NCBI GenBank assembly: GCA_045591175.1
Contig: JAZNSI010000038.1
Span: forward strand, 25,951 to 89,950
DNA length: 64,000 bases
Direction of reading: 5' to 3'
From: UBA11524 sp045591175
GTDB taxonomy: Bacteria; Bacillota; Clostridia; Christensenellales; Aristaeellaceae
Shown: positions 7,489 through 16,507 of the stretch, one piece after another
Layout of the letters: every line of letters starts with the position of its first letter
Position numbering within the stretch: the stretch's first letter is position 1
Translations under genes and position numbers: made by a program
Notes under the pieces: model-generated
Seen by the model: the letters and a program-made list of their open reading frames with translations, nothing else
Database searches by the model: none
Told to the model about the DNA's origin: nothing

Positions 7489-8808
7489 ATGTCTAATGAC
7501 GATATCATGTCCTCCATCCGGCGGTGCTCCTTCTGCGGCAAGCCCCACGATCAGGTGCGGCGCTTCGTCGTGGGCCCGGAGGTCGGCATCTGCAACGAGT
7601 GCATCCTGCTGTGCCAGGAGATCATCAGCCAGGATATGCCCATGAACAGCGACGTGCCTGGCTCAAATGGCAAGCTGCCCACGCCTGCGGAGATGAAGAA
7701 GGTGCTGGACGATTATGTCGTCGGGCAGGAGCAGGCCAAGCGCGCCCTGTGCGTGGCGGTGTACAACCACTACAAGCGAATTGCCCAGCCTGTGGGCCGG
7801 GACGAGGTGGAACTTCAAAAGTCCAACATCCTGATGGTGGGTCCCACTGGCTGCGGCAAGACCTTCCTGGCGCAGACGCTGGCCCGCATCCTCAACGTGC
7901 CCTTCGCCATCGCGGATGCGACCTCCCTCACCGAGGCTGGCTACGTGGGTGAGGACGTCGAAAATATCCTGCTCCGCCTGATCCAGAATGCCGAGTACGA
8001 CATCGAGGCGGCCCAGCGCGGTATCATCTACATCGATGAGATCGACAAGATCGCCCGCAAGTCGGAGAATCCCTCCATCACCCGCGACGTGTCCGGCGAG
8101 GGTGTGCAGCAGGCGCTGCTGAAGATCCTGGAGGGCACCGTGGCGTCCGTGCCGCCCATGGGCGGACGCAAGCATCCCCAGCAGGAAATGATCCAGATCG
8201 ACACGACGAATATCCTCTTTATCTGCGGCGGCGCGTTCGACGGCCTGGTGCCGATCATCGAGAGTCGCACGGGCAAGAAGAACCTGGGCTTTGGCGCGGA
8301 GGTTCGCTCCAACCGCGACCCGAACGTGTCGAAGGCCCTGCGGGATATGCGCCCGGAGGATTTGACCAAGTTTGGCCTGATCCCGGAATTTGTGGGTCGT
8401 CTGCCCATCACTGTGACACTGGATGCGCTGGACGAGGATGCGCTGGTGCAGATCCTGACCCAGCCCAAGAACGCCCTGTGCAAGCAGTACCAGAAGCTGC
8501 TTGGTCTGGACGGCATCGAGCTGACCTTCGAGGAGGATGCCGTGCGCGCCATTGCAAAGATGGCCATCGAACGCAAGTGCGGCGCCCGCGGATTGCGTGC
8601 CATCATCGAGAGTGTGATGCTGGACACCATGTTCGAGCTGCCCGGACTGCATGAGGTCAACGCCTGCACCGTGACCGCGGATTCCGTCAACGGCAAGGAG
8701 AAGCCCCTGCTCGCCAATGGCCTGCGCAAGAAGCCCGGCCGCAGCCGCCGCTCCGAGCGCGACGCGGAGGGCAATTACATGATCGGCGCCGAGCCCGCGA
8801 TCAGCTGA
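7489..8808 (+). CDS. clpX: ClpX, AAA+ unfoldase of ClpXP
   Basis: A 439-residue protein. The N-terminal zinc-binding domain has C13, C16, C35 and C38. Walker A is GPTGCGKT (residues 118-125), Walker B is IIYIDEIDK, and the C-terminal sensor-2 region contains CGARGLRAI. The IGF-type ClpP-docking loop region follows LGFGAEV. It recognises, unfolds and threads substrates into ClpP. GAGG precedes the ATG. A strong terminator follows, closing the clpP-clpX unit. Confidence 0.97.
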   Translation: MSNDDIMSSIRRCSFCGKPHDQVRRFVVGPEVGICNECILLCQEIISQDMPMNSDVPGSNGKLPTPAEMKKVLDDYVVGQEQAKRALCVAVYNHYKRIAQPVGRDEVELQKSNILMVGPTGCGKTFLAQTLARILNVPFAIADATSLTEAGYVGEDVENILLRLIQNAEYDIEAAQRGIIYIDEIDKIARKSENPSITRDVSGEGVQQALLKILEGTVASVPPMGGRKHPQQEMIQIDTTNILFICGGAFDGLVPIIESRTGKKNLGFGAEVRSNRDPNVSKALRDMRPEDLTKFGLIPEFVGRLPITVTLDALDEDALVQILTQPKNALCKQYQKLLGLDGIELTFEEDAVRAIAKMAIERKCGARGLRAIIESVMLDTMFELPGLHEVNACTVTADSVNGKEKPLLANGLRKKPGRSRRSERDAEGNYMIGAEPAIS

Positions 8809-8818
8809 CAGCAATGAA

Positions 8819-8849
8819 AAATCCTGCTCCATTGGAGCAGGATTTTTTA
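8819..8849. terminator. Bidirectional terminator between clpX and pflA
   Basis: AATCCTGCTCC and GGAGCAGGATT flank ATT; T-run on the plus strand and A-run before it (T-run on the minus strand). The genes converge here. Confidence 0.9.
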
Positions 8850-8852
8850 TGT

Positions 8853-9605
8853 TCAGTTACGTCCGGCAAAGGCGCCGATGAGGATTTCCGCCCGCTTGAC
8901 TTCCTCCGCAGTAGGCAAGGGAACGCCTTCCAGCGGGTACTTCAGGCCGAGCTTCTCCCATTTGCTCACGCCCATGGTGTGATAGGGCAGGATCTCCACC
9001 CGGCGGACGCGGTGCAGCGTCGCGATAAATTCCCGCATCTGGATGAGCTCCTGCTCGTCGTCGGTGATGCCGGGCACCAGCACATGGCGGATCCAGATGC
9101 GCTTGCGCTTTTCCGACAGGTAGCGCAGCATCGCCAGGATATTGGCGTTGCCGTGACCGGTGAGCTCGCGGTGGGCACGGTCGGAGAAGGTCTTCATATC
9201 CACGATGAACAGATCCGTGACGTCCAGCAGCGCGTCGAACTTTGCCAGCCAGGCTTCATCGCCGGGGCGGAAGGGCTGACCGGCAGTATCGATACAGGTA
9301 TGGATGCCGTCCTTCTTCAGCAGCCGGCAGGTCTCGGTGACGAATTCCATCTGCAGCAGCGGCTCGCCGCCGGAGAAGGTCACGCCGCCGTTGGATTTCC
9401 AATAAGGGCGGTACCGCATGAGCTTCTTGTGCAGCTCGGGCGGCGTCATCAGGGTGAGGGAATCGCAGGGCGTCCAGGTGTCCGGGTTATGGCAGAATTT
9501 GCAGCGCAGTGCGCAGCCGTGCAGGAACACGGAGCAGCGCACGCCCGGGCCATCCACCAGCGCGAAGCTTTCAAAGGAATGGATGCGGCCGATCAGGTTG
9601 TCCAT
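8853..9605 (-). CDS. pflA: Pyruvate formate-lyase-activating enzyme (radical SAM)
   Basis: A 250-residue radical SAM enzyme with the [4Fe-4S] ligands C31, C35 and C38 in GCALRCKFCHNPDTW, the spacing and YCHN/FCHN ending typical of PFL activases. The GPGVR motif precedes it and the GGEP SAM-binding motif follows near residue 80. It abstracts a hydrogen from the glycyl-radical site of PflB. GGAGG lies 10 bases before the ATG. It has its own promoter, so activase can be made independently of pflB. Confidence 0.95.
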   Translation of the reverse strand: MDNLIGRIHSFESFALVDGPGVRCSVFLHGCALRCKFCHNPDTWTPCDSLTLMTPPELHKKLMRYRPYWKSNGGVTFSGGEPLLQMEFVTETCRLLKKDGIHTCIDTAGQPFRPGDEAWLAKFDALLDVTDLFIVDMKTFSDRAHRELTGHGNANILAMLRYLSEKRKRIWIRHVLVPGITDDEQELIQMREFIATLHRVRRVEILPYHTMGVSKWEKLGLKYPLEGVPLPTAEEVKRAEILIGAFAGRN

Positions 9606-9642
9606 CGGTGAAAACCTCCTCGCTGACAGAATATTATTATCT

Positions 9643-9671
9643 ATTATAATGGAGGATGCGCCAAAAGTAAA
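9643..9671 (-). promoter_or_regulatory. Sigma-A promoter of pflA
   Basis: Minus strand TTTACT, 17-base spacer, TATAAT, about 40 bases before the pflA ATG. Confidence 0.7.
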
Positions 9672-9684
9672 CGGGAACAGACAG

Positions 9685-9719
9685 AAACACCCGGCGAGAA
9701 TGAAAACTCGTCGGGTGTA
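9685..9719 (-). terminator. pflB terminator
   Basis: Minus-strand ACACCCG-CGAG and CTCG-CGGGTGT form a stem around TTTTCATT with a short TTTCT tail, directly after the pflB stop at 9724. Confidence 0.7.
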
Positions 9720-9723
9720 ATGT

Positions 9724-11976
9724 TTACATGTGCTTATGGGCAGAGCGGGCGATGACGTCCAGCTGCTGCTCGCGGGTCAGGTCGATGAACTTGACCGCAT
9801 AGCCGGACACGCGGATGGTGAAGTTGGCATACTCCTCCTTCTCCGGGTGCTCCATGGCGTCCAGCAGCTTCTCAATGCCGAACACGTTGATATTCACGTG
9901 ATGGCTGGGCTGATCGAAGTAGCCGTCCAGCACCTGCACGAGGTTCGACTTGCGCTCGGTATCGGAGTGGCCCAGCGCATCGGGGTTGATGGTCTGGGTG
10001 ATGGAGATGCCGTCCAGGGCCCACTCGTAGGGCAGCTTGGCGGCGGAATTGAGGGAGGCGATCAGGCCGTTCTGCTCCGCGCCGTAGGAGGGATTTCCGC
10101 CGGGGGCGAGGGGCGCGCCATCCTTGCGGCCGTCGGGGGTAGCACCGGTGGCCTTGCCGTACACCACGTTGGAGGTGATGGTCAGGATGGAGGTGCTGGG
10201 CTCGGAGCCGCGGTAGGTGTGGTGCTTCTTGATCATCTCAATGAAGGTCTTGAGCAGCCACTTGCCGATGGAGTCGGCGCGGTCATCGTCGTTGCCGTAC
10301 TTGGGGAAGCTGCCGGTGGTCTCATAGTCGATGGCCATGCCGTCCTCGTCGCGGATGACCTTGACGGTGGCGTACTTCAGCGCAGAGATGGAGTCCACCA
10401 CATGGGAGAAGCCAGCGATACCCGTGGCGAAGGAGCGCTTCACATCGGTATCGATCAGGGCCATCTCGGCGGCCTCGTAGTTGTACTTGTCGTGCATATA
10501 GTGGATCAGGTTCAGCACGTTCACATACAGGCCGGCCAGCCAGTCCAGCATGCGCAGGTAGGCGGGCTTGACGTCGTCCCAGGTGATGTATTCGCCCGTG
10601 ACGGGACGATATGCGGGGCCGACCTGCTTCTTGGACTTCTCGTCCACGCCGCCGTTGATGGCGTAGAGCAGCGCCTTGAGTAGATTTGCGCGGGCGCCGA
10701 AGAACTGCATCTCCTTACCGGTCTGGGTGGCGGACACGCAGCAGCAGATGCTGTAATCGTCGCCCCAGACGGGCTTCATGACCTCGTCGTTCTCATACTG
10801 CACGGAGGAGGACACGATGGAGATATGGGCGCAGTAGTTGCGGAAGGCCTCCGGCTCGCGGGAGGAGTAGAGGATGGTCATGTTGGGCTCGGGGGAGGGG
10901 CCCATGTTCTCCAGTGTGTGCAGGAAACGGAAGTCGTTCTTGGTGACCATGCTGCGGCCGTCCATGCCGGTGCCGCCGACTTCCAGGGTGGCCCACACGG
11001 GGTCGCCGGAGAAGAGCTGCTGATAAGCCTTCACGCGGGCGAACTTCACCATGCGGAACTTCATCACCAGATGATCGACCAGCTCCTGGGCCTCGGACTC
11101 GGTGATCAGGCCGGCCTTCAGGTCGCGCTCGATGTAGATGTCCAGGAAGGTGGAGATGCGGCCGACGGACATGGCGGCGCCGTTCTGGGTCTTGATGGCG
11201 GCCAGGTAGCCGAAGTACAGCCACTGGAAGGCCTCCTGAGCGTTGGCGGCGGGCCTGGAAATATCAAAGCCGTACTTTGCGGCCATGATCTTCATGTCCT
11301 TCAGGGCGTTGATCTGCTGGCGGATCTCCTGGCGCTGACGGACAACGTCGTCGGTCATGGTGCCGTCGCCGCAGTTGGCGAAGTCCTTCTCCTTTTCCGC
11401 CATCAGCATGTCGATGCCGTACAGCGCCACACGGCGGTAATCGCCCACGATGCGGCCGCGGCCATAGGTGTCCGGCAGGCCGGTGATGATATGGCTGGAG
11501 CGGGCTGCGCGCATTTCAGGGGTGTAGGCCTGGAACACGGCGTCGGAGTGGGTGAGGTGATATTCGGTGAAAATGCGGATCAGCTCGGGGTCGGGCTCAT
11601 ACCCGGCCTGACGGCAGCTTTCGACGGCCATCTTGATGCCGCCATAGGGCATAAAGGCGCGCTTGAGGGGCTTGTCGGTCTGCAGGCCGACGACCTTTTC
11701 CAGGTCCTTGAGCTCCTCGCTGATATATCCGGGGCCATGGCTGGTGATGGAAGACACAACATGTGTATCCATGTCCAGCACGCCGCCCTTTTGACGTTCT
11801 TCTTTTTGCAGCTGCTGCAGGGCGCTCCAAAGCTTGTTCGTCGCGTCCGTGGGGCCGGCGAGGAAACATTCATCGCCGTTGTAGGGCGTGTAGTTGGTCT
11901 GGATGAAGTCGCGGACGTTCACTTCTTCCTTCCACAGGGAGCCGGAGAAGCCATTCCACTGGTCGAAATTGTACAT
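9724..11976 (-). CDS. pflB: Formate C-acetyltransferase (pyruvate formate-lyase)
   Basis: A 750-residue glycyl-radical enzyme that converts pyruvate and CoA to acetyl-CoA and formate under anaerobic conditions. The catalytic cysteine pair is C412-C413, matching E. coli C418-C419, within CCCVSATQTGKEMQFFGARAN; the preceding residue is also Cys (C411). The radical glycine is G725 in RVSGYAVKF near the C-terminus. Length and organisation are normal for authentic PFL rather than diol dehydratases. AGGAGG precedes the ATG. It is divergent from lonB and has a promoter whose spacer holds a palindrome. Confidence 0.97.
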   Translation of the reverse strand: MYNFDQWNGFSGSLWKEEVNVRDFIQTNYTPYNGDECFLAGPTDATNKLWSALQQLQKEERQKGGVLDMDTHVVSSITSHGPGYISEELKDLEKVVGLQTDKPLKRAFMPYGGIKMAVESCRQAGYEPDPELIRIFTEYHLTHSDAVFQAYTPEMRAARSSHIITGLPDTYGRGRIVGDYRRVALYGIDMLMAEKEKDFANCGDGTMTDDVVRQRQEIRQQINALKDMKIMAAKYGFDISRPAANAQEAFQWLYFGYLAAIKTQNGAAMSVGRISTFLDIYIERDLKAGLITESEAQELVDHLVMKFRMVKFARVKAYQQLFSGDPVWATLEVGGTGMDGRSMVTKNDFRFLHTLENMGPSPEPNMTILYSSREPEAFRNYCAHISIVSSSVQYENDEVMKPVWGDDYSICCCVSATQTGKEMQFFGARANLLKALLYAINGGVDEKSKKQVGPAYRPVTGEYITWDDVKPAYLRMLDWLAGLYVNVLNLIHYMHDKYNYEAAEMALIDTDVKRSFATGIAGFSHVVDSISALKYATVKVIRDEDGMAIDYETTGSFPKYGNDDDRADSIGKWLLKTFIEMIKKHHTYRGSEPSTSILTITSNVVYGKATGATPDGRKDGAPLAPGGNPSYGAEQNGLIASLNSAAKLPYEWALDGISITQTINPDALGHSDTERKSNLVQVLDGYFDQPSHHVNINVFGIEKLLDAMEHPEKEEYANFTIRVSGYAVKFIDLTREQQLDVIARSAHKHM

Positions 11977-12023
11977 GTGTTACCTCCTAATCAACATAAT
12001 CGGGAAGCTGGCCGAGTCCGGGA

Positions 12024-12073
12024 TGACCGGCCAGGAAGTATTGTATCACAACATGTTGTATTATGCAATAGAG
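12024..12073 (-). promoter_or_regulatory. pflB promoter with a palindrome in the spacer
   Basis: Minus strand TTGCAT, 17-base spacer, TACAAT. The spacer contains the perfect 12-bp palindrome ACAACATGTTGT, a likely operator. Together with the lonB regulatory sites this accounts for the 348-base non-coding gap between pflB and lonB. Confidence 0.6.
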
Positions 12074-12194
12074 AATGTGGCAATATGTCGGACGGATGAA
12101 ACTGCTGGTAAAACTGCGGAAAAGTGGGATTTGGTAGAAATACAGCGCAATATAAACCGAATCGTACATTTTTAAAGGAGAGATCGTCAAGCGT

Positions 12195-12224
12195 TTGACA
12201 AACACAAGATATTGTGGTACACAA
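12195..12224 (+). promoter_or_regulatory. lonB promoter with overlapping CACAA/TTGTG half-sites
   Basis: TTGACA (12195-12200), 17-base spacer and a weak TACACA -10. Overlapping it are CACAA (12203-12207), TTGTG (12212-12216) and CACAA (12220-12224), giving the palindromes CACAA-GATA-TTGTG and TTGTG-GTA-CACAA. A regulator covering these would block the -10 region. Confidence 0.45.
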
Positions 12225-12324
12225 GAGCACGAAAAACACATGAAAAATGCAGCCTCCGGGCGTTACATGAGCCGCGTTTCCTTGGGACATACTCAACGTG
12301 AAATGGCTTGAAGGGAGGCAGAGC

Positions 12325-14022
12325 ATGCTGTCAATGGTGCTCATGGGGATCCAGCTTGCGGTGACGGTGGTCATCGGCGTGTACTTTTTCCGCCAGCTGC
12401 GCAAGGAGAGGCAGGCGGAACCGGCGGCTCGCAGGGAGTCGCCCCGGGAGATGGAAAAGCTGCGGCGGATGCGGGAGATCAGCCTGTCCGCGCCGCTGGC
12501 GGAGCGGGTGCGCCCCGCGGCCTTTGGGGACATCGTGGGGCAGGAGGACGGCGTACGCTCCCTCAAGGCGATCCTGTGCGGGGCGAATCCCCAGCATGTG
12601 CTGATCTACGGCCCGCCCGGGGTGGGCAAGACCTGCGCTGCCCGTCTGGTGCTGGAGGCTGCAAAACATTCCGCCGGCACGCCCTTCCGCAAGGACGCTC
12701 CCTTCATCGAGGTGGACGCAACCTGCATGCGCTTTGACGAGCGCGCCATCGCCGATCCGCTGATCGGCTCGGTGCATGACCCGATCTATCAGGGGGCGGG
12801 CCAGCTGGGCAGTCAGGGCGTGCCCCAGCCAAAGCCCGGCGCGGTCACCAAAGCCCATGGGGGCGTGCTCTTCCTGGATGAGATCGGCGAATTGCATCCC
12901 ACGCAGATGAACAAGCTGCTCAAGGTGCTGGAGGACCGTCGGGTGATGCTGGAAAGCGCCTACTACGACCCGGAGGACGGCAGCGTGCCGCGCCACATTC
13001 GAGACGTCTTCGAGCACGGTCTGCCTGCGGATTTCCGCCTGGTGGGTGCGACCACCCGCAGTCCCAATGATATCAGTCCGGCCCTGCGTTCGCGGTGTAT
13101 GGAGGTGTTCTTCCGCCCGCTGACCCCGGAGGAGGTCGGCTCCATCGCGGAAGGCGCTGCCAGGCGGGCGGGGTACACATTGACCGGCGCGGACGCTGCC
13201 ACCATCGGCCGCTATGCTGCCTGCGGGCGCGAGGCGGTCAACATCGTGCAGATGTGTGCGGGCCTGGCCCAGATGGAGGGCCGGACGGACATCACTCCGG
13301 CGGACGTGAGCTGGGTCGTCACCAGCGGGCACTACGCGGCGCGGCCCTCCCAAAGGGCGGACACCGCCAGCCGGGTGGGATTCATCCACGGTCTGGCGGT
13401 GTCCGGCAGCACCGGCACGCTGATGGACATTGAGGCAGTGGTCACGGCTGGAACGGGCAAGGTCCACGTGACCGGTATTGTGGATGAGGAGGAGCTGGGT
13501 CAGGAGGGGCATCGCATGCGGCGAAAGTCCACCGCCCGGGGCTCGGCGGAGAACGTCCGCACGCTGCTGACGGCCATGGGTTTTTCTCTTGCAGGGAAGG
13601 ATGTGCACATCAACTTTCCCGGAGGAGCGCCGGTGGACGGCCCCTCGGCGGGCGCGGCGATGACGCTGGTGGCCGTCAGCGCGCTGACGGGCCGGGCGGT
13701 GGACGGCTGCTCCGCCGTGACCGGGGAGATCACCGTGCATGGAGCCGTCAAGGCCGTGGGCGGCGTGCCGGACAAGGTGGCTGCCGCGAAGGCAGCGGGC
13801 CTCACGCGGGTGTTCATTCCCAGAGAGAACGACGCGGAGATGCTGCATGCATCCGGCGTGGAAGTGGTGTGCGTATCCACGGTAAAGGAGCTTCTCTCTG
13901 CGATGCTGACGGGTGAGGAGACTGCGTCCCAAAGCCCGGAAGCGCCCCAAATGACGGCGCTGCCGGTCGCCGCGCAGGGGGAATTCGACATTCCTGCGGT
14001 CACGGCTGGCACAAATGCATAA
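12325..14022 (+). CDS. lonB: LonB-type membrane-anchored ATP-dependent protease
   Basis: A 565-residue Lon-family protease. An N-terminal hydrophobic segment (about residues 2-22) suggests membrane anchoring. The AAA+ module has Walker A GPPGVGKT (96-103) and FLDEIGEL as Walker B. The C-terminal Lon protease domain has catalytic S441 (DGPSAGAAM) and K484 (GGVPDK), with the 43-residue spacing of the Lon Ser-Lys dyad. It lacks the long N-terminal LON domain, as in Bacillus LonB. The start at 12325 is preferred over a GTG at 12298 because GGGAGG lies 7 bases before it. It stands before lon and ysxC, the Bacillus/Clostridia order; in Bacillus LonB is linked to sporulation. Confidence 0.92.
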   Translation: MLSMVLMGIQLAVTVVIGVYFFRQLRKERQAEPAARRESPREMEKLRRMREISLSAPLAERVRPAAFGDIVGQEDGVRSLKAILCGANPQHVLIYGPPGVGKTCAARLVLEAAKHSAGTPFRKDAPFIEVDATCMRFDERAIADPLIGSVHDPIYQGAGQLGSQGVPQPKPGAVTKAHGGVLFLDEIGELHPTQMNKLLKVLEDRRVMLESAYYDPEDGSVPRHIRDVFEHGLPADFRLVGATTRSPNDISPALRSRCMEVFFRPLTPEEVGSIAEGAARRAGYTLTGADAATIGRYAACGREAVNIVQMCAGLAQMEGRTDITPADVSWVVTSGHYAARPSQRADTASRVGFIHGLAVSGSTGTLMDIEAVVTAGTGKVHVTGIVDEEELGQEGHRMRRKSTARGSAENVRTLLTAMGFSLAGKDVHINFPGGAPVDGPSAGAAMTLVAVSALTGRAVDGCSAVTGEITVHGAVKAVGGVPDKVAAAKAAGLTRVFIPRENDAEMLHASGVEVVCVSTVKELLSAMLTGEETASQSPEAPQMTALPVAAQGEFDIPAVTAGTNA

Positions 14023-14038
14023 ATATAGTAGAAAACCC

Positions 14039-14066
14039 TTGCAAAATACGCGGAAATATGTATAAT
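14039..14066 (+). promoter_or_regulatory. Sigma-A promoter of lon
   Basis: TTGCAA, 16-base spacer, TATAAT, about 95 bases before the lon ATG. No obvious HAIR/CtsR-type heptad repeat was seen nearby. Confidence 0.7.
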
Positions 14067-14160
14067 AGCCATGCCGGATTTTGTGGAAACCCGGTCTGTT
14101 TGCGTTACGTTTCCCCGGGAGCGCTGCTTATGGCGATCCCTTTTCCAATCAGGAGGTTCC

Positions 14161-16491
14161 ATGGCAAAGAAGAAGTCGACCGTGTCCATGCCGGTCCTTG
14201 CCCTGCGGGGGCTGATGGTATTCCCGCATATGGTGCTCCATTTTGACGTGGGGCGCGTCAAGTCCGTCGCGGCGCTGGAAGAGGCCATGATGGGCAGCCA
14301 GAAGGTGTTCCTTGTGGCCCAGCAGGACGCTGATGTTGATGATCCCGCAGTGGATGAGCTGTGCCGGGTCGGCACGGTGGCCAACGTCAAGCAGGTGATG
14401 AACCTGCCCGGCGATACCCTGCGCGTCCTCGTGGAGGGCGAATACCGCGCGGAATTGGTGACTGTCACCCAGGAGGAGCCCTGGCTGTGCGGCGACATCC
14501 GCCGGATGGAGGAGAAGTGCGCCGCGTCCGAGATGGAGCTGGCCGCGCTTGTCCGTGCGACGAAGGATTATTTCGAGGAATATGGCCGTACCAGCCAGCG
14601 CGTCAGCCCGGAGATCGTGAACTCTATCCGCGAGGTGGAGGGCGCTGACCAGATCGCCGACATTATTGCTGCAAACGTTCTGCAGAAGATCGAAGACCGC
14701 CAGCGCATCCTGGAGGAAAATGATGTGAGCCGCCGCCTGGACACCCTGTGCGGCATCCTCGTGCGCGAGATCGAGCTGGTGGGTGTGGAGAAGCAGGTGC
14801 AGGCCCGCATCAAGAAGCAGATCGAGAAGAACCAAAAGGACTACTACCTGCGTGAGCAGATCAAGGCCATCCAGACTGAGCTGGGCGATTCAGACGCCAC
14901 CGACGTGGAGGAGCTCCGCGAGCGTATGGAGAAAACGCCTCTGAATGACGAGGCCCGCCAGCGCGTCGAAAAGGAAATTGAGCGCCTGAGCCGCATGGCC
15001 CCCGGTACCCCGGAGGTCGGCATGGCCCGCACCTACATCGAGTGGATTCTCGACCTGCCCTGGGGCAAGTCCACCACCGACACCCTTGACCTCAAGCGCG
15101 CCCGAAAGGTGCTGGCCCAGGATCATTACGGCCTGGAGAAGGTCAAGGAACGCATTGTGGAGTACCTCGCCGTCCTGCGGATGAAGCAGGACATGAAGGG
15201 CCCGATCCTGTGCTTTGTGGGCCCTCCCGGCGTGGGCAAGACCTCCATTGTCCGTGCGATCGCCAAGGCTGTGGGCCGCAAGTTCGTGCAGATGTCGCTG
15301 GGCGGCGTGCGCGACGAGGCGGAAATTCGCGGTCATCGCCGGACGTACCTGGGCGCGATCCCGGGCCGCATCATCTCCGGCCTGAAGCAGGCGGGTACGA
15401 TGAATCCCGTCTTCCTCTTTGACGAGATCGACAAGATGAGCCACGACTATCGCGGCGATCCTGCCTCCTGCCTCTTGGAGGTGCTGGACGCGGAGCAGAA
15501 CAACGCCTTCCGCGACCACTACCTCGAGCTGCCCTTTGACCTGAGCCGCGTGATGTTCATCACCACCGCCAACAGCGTCGATACCATCCCCGGCCCGCTG
15601 CTGGACCGCATGGAGATCATCGAGGTGCCCTCCTACACCGAGGAGGAGAAGCTGCAAATCTCCAAGCGCCATCTGCTGCCCAAGCAGATCGAAGCCCACG
15701 GCCTGCCGGCAAAGTCCGTGAAGATGACCGACAAGGTGCTGCGTCAGCTGATCGAGGGCTACACCCGCGAGGCCGGTGTCCGCACGCTGGAGCGCACCGT
15801 AGCAAAGGTGGTGCGCAAGTCCGCCGTCACCATGCTGGACGACGGCGTGGAGACGGTCACCGTCACCCCTGAGATGCTGCGCAAGTACCTGGGCGCGGCC
15901 CGCTACACCCGCGAGATGCCCGAAAAGGAAGCGCGCGTGGGCGTGGTCAACGGCCTGGCGTACACCACCGTCGGCGGTGAAATGCTGGAGGTCGAGTGCC
16001 TGACCATGCCGGGCAAGGGGAGTCTCCACCTGACCGGCAAGCTGGGCGAGGTCATGAAGGAATCCGCTGAGGCAGCCTTCACCTGGGTGCGTGCCCACAG
16101 CGCCATGCTGGGCCTGCAGGACGACTTCTACAAGGATCGTGACATCCACATCCATGTGCCTGAAGGCGCGGTGCCCAAGGATGGCCCCTCCGCCGGTGTG
16201 ACGATGACCACCGCGCTGGTATCCGTGATGACGGGCATCGCCGTGCGTCAGGACGTTGCCATGACGGGCGAAATTACCCTGCGCGGCCGCGTGCTGCCCA
16301 TCGGCGGCCTGAAGGAGAAGTCCCTGGCGGCCTACCGCGCGGGTATCAAGGTGCTGATCATCCCCAAGGAGAACGAGAAGGACCTCGAGGAGGTCCCGCC
16401 GCACGTGCTGAGCCAGTTCCGCGTGGTGACCGCCGAAGTCATCGAGGACGTGCTGAAGGAAGCGCTGGTGAGCGCGCCGCTCTCCCGATAA
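14161..16491 (+). CDS. lon: ATP-dependent protease Lon (LonA)
   Basis: A 776-residue cytosolic AAA+ protease of standard length. The N-terminal LON substrate-binding domain begins with MPVLALRGLMVFPHM. Walker A is GPPGVGKT (354-361). The proteolytic domain has the dyad S677 (KDGPSAGVT) and K720 (GGLKEK). It degrades misfolded and regulatory proteins. The start at 14161 is chosen for CAGGAGG 5 bases upstream; a frame extending to 14071 overlaps the leader and has no ribosome binding site. It is followed 16 bases later by ysxC. Confidence 0.97.
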   Translation: MAKKKSTVSMPVLALRGLMVFPHMVLHFDVGRVKSVAALEEAMMGSQKVFLVAQQDADVDDPAVDELCRVGTVANVKQVMNLPGDTLRVLVEGEYRAELVTVTQEEPWLCGDIRRMEEKCAASEMELAALVRATKDYFEEYGRTSQRVSPEIVNSIREVEGADQIADIIAANVLQKIEDRQRILEENDVSRRLDTLCGILVREIELVGVEKQVQARIKKQIEKNQKDYYLREQIKAIQTELGDSDATDVEELRERMEKTPLNDEARQRVEKEIERLSRMAPGTPEVGMARTYIEWILDLPWGKSTTDTLDLKRARKVLAQDHYGLEKVKERIVEYLAVLRMKQDMKGPILCFVGPPGVGKTSIVRAIAKAVGRKFVQMSLGGVRDEAEIRGHRRTYLGAIPGRIISGLKQAGTMNPVFLFDEIDKMSHDYRGDPASCLLEVLDAEQNNAFRDHYLELPFDLSRVMFITTANSVDTIPGPLLDRMEIIEVPSYTEEEKLQISKRHLLPKQIEAHGLPAKSVKMTDKVLRQLIEGYTREAGVRTLERTVAKVVRKSAVTMLDDGVETVTVTPEMLRKYLGAARYTREMPEKEARVGVVNGLAYTTVGGEMLEVECLTMPGKGSLHLTGKLGEVMKESAEAAFTWVRAHSAMLGLQDDFYKDRDIHIHVPEGAVPKDGPSAGVTMTTALVSVMTGIAVRQDVAMTGEITLRGRVLPIGGLKEKSLAAYRAGIKVLIIPKENEKDLEEVPPHVLSQFRVVTAEVIEDVLKEALVSAPLSR

Positions 16492-16507
16492 AAAAGGAGC
16501 TACACAA

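Noticed and set aside
12331..13950. 539-residue minus-strand frame over lonB
   Set aside because: Antisense shadow of a GC-rich gene; no ribosome binding site, low-complexity His/Arg/Gly composition and no known motif, while the plus strand encodes complete LonB.
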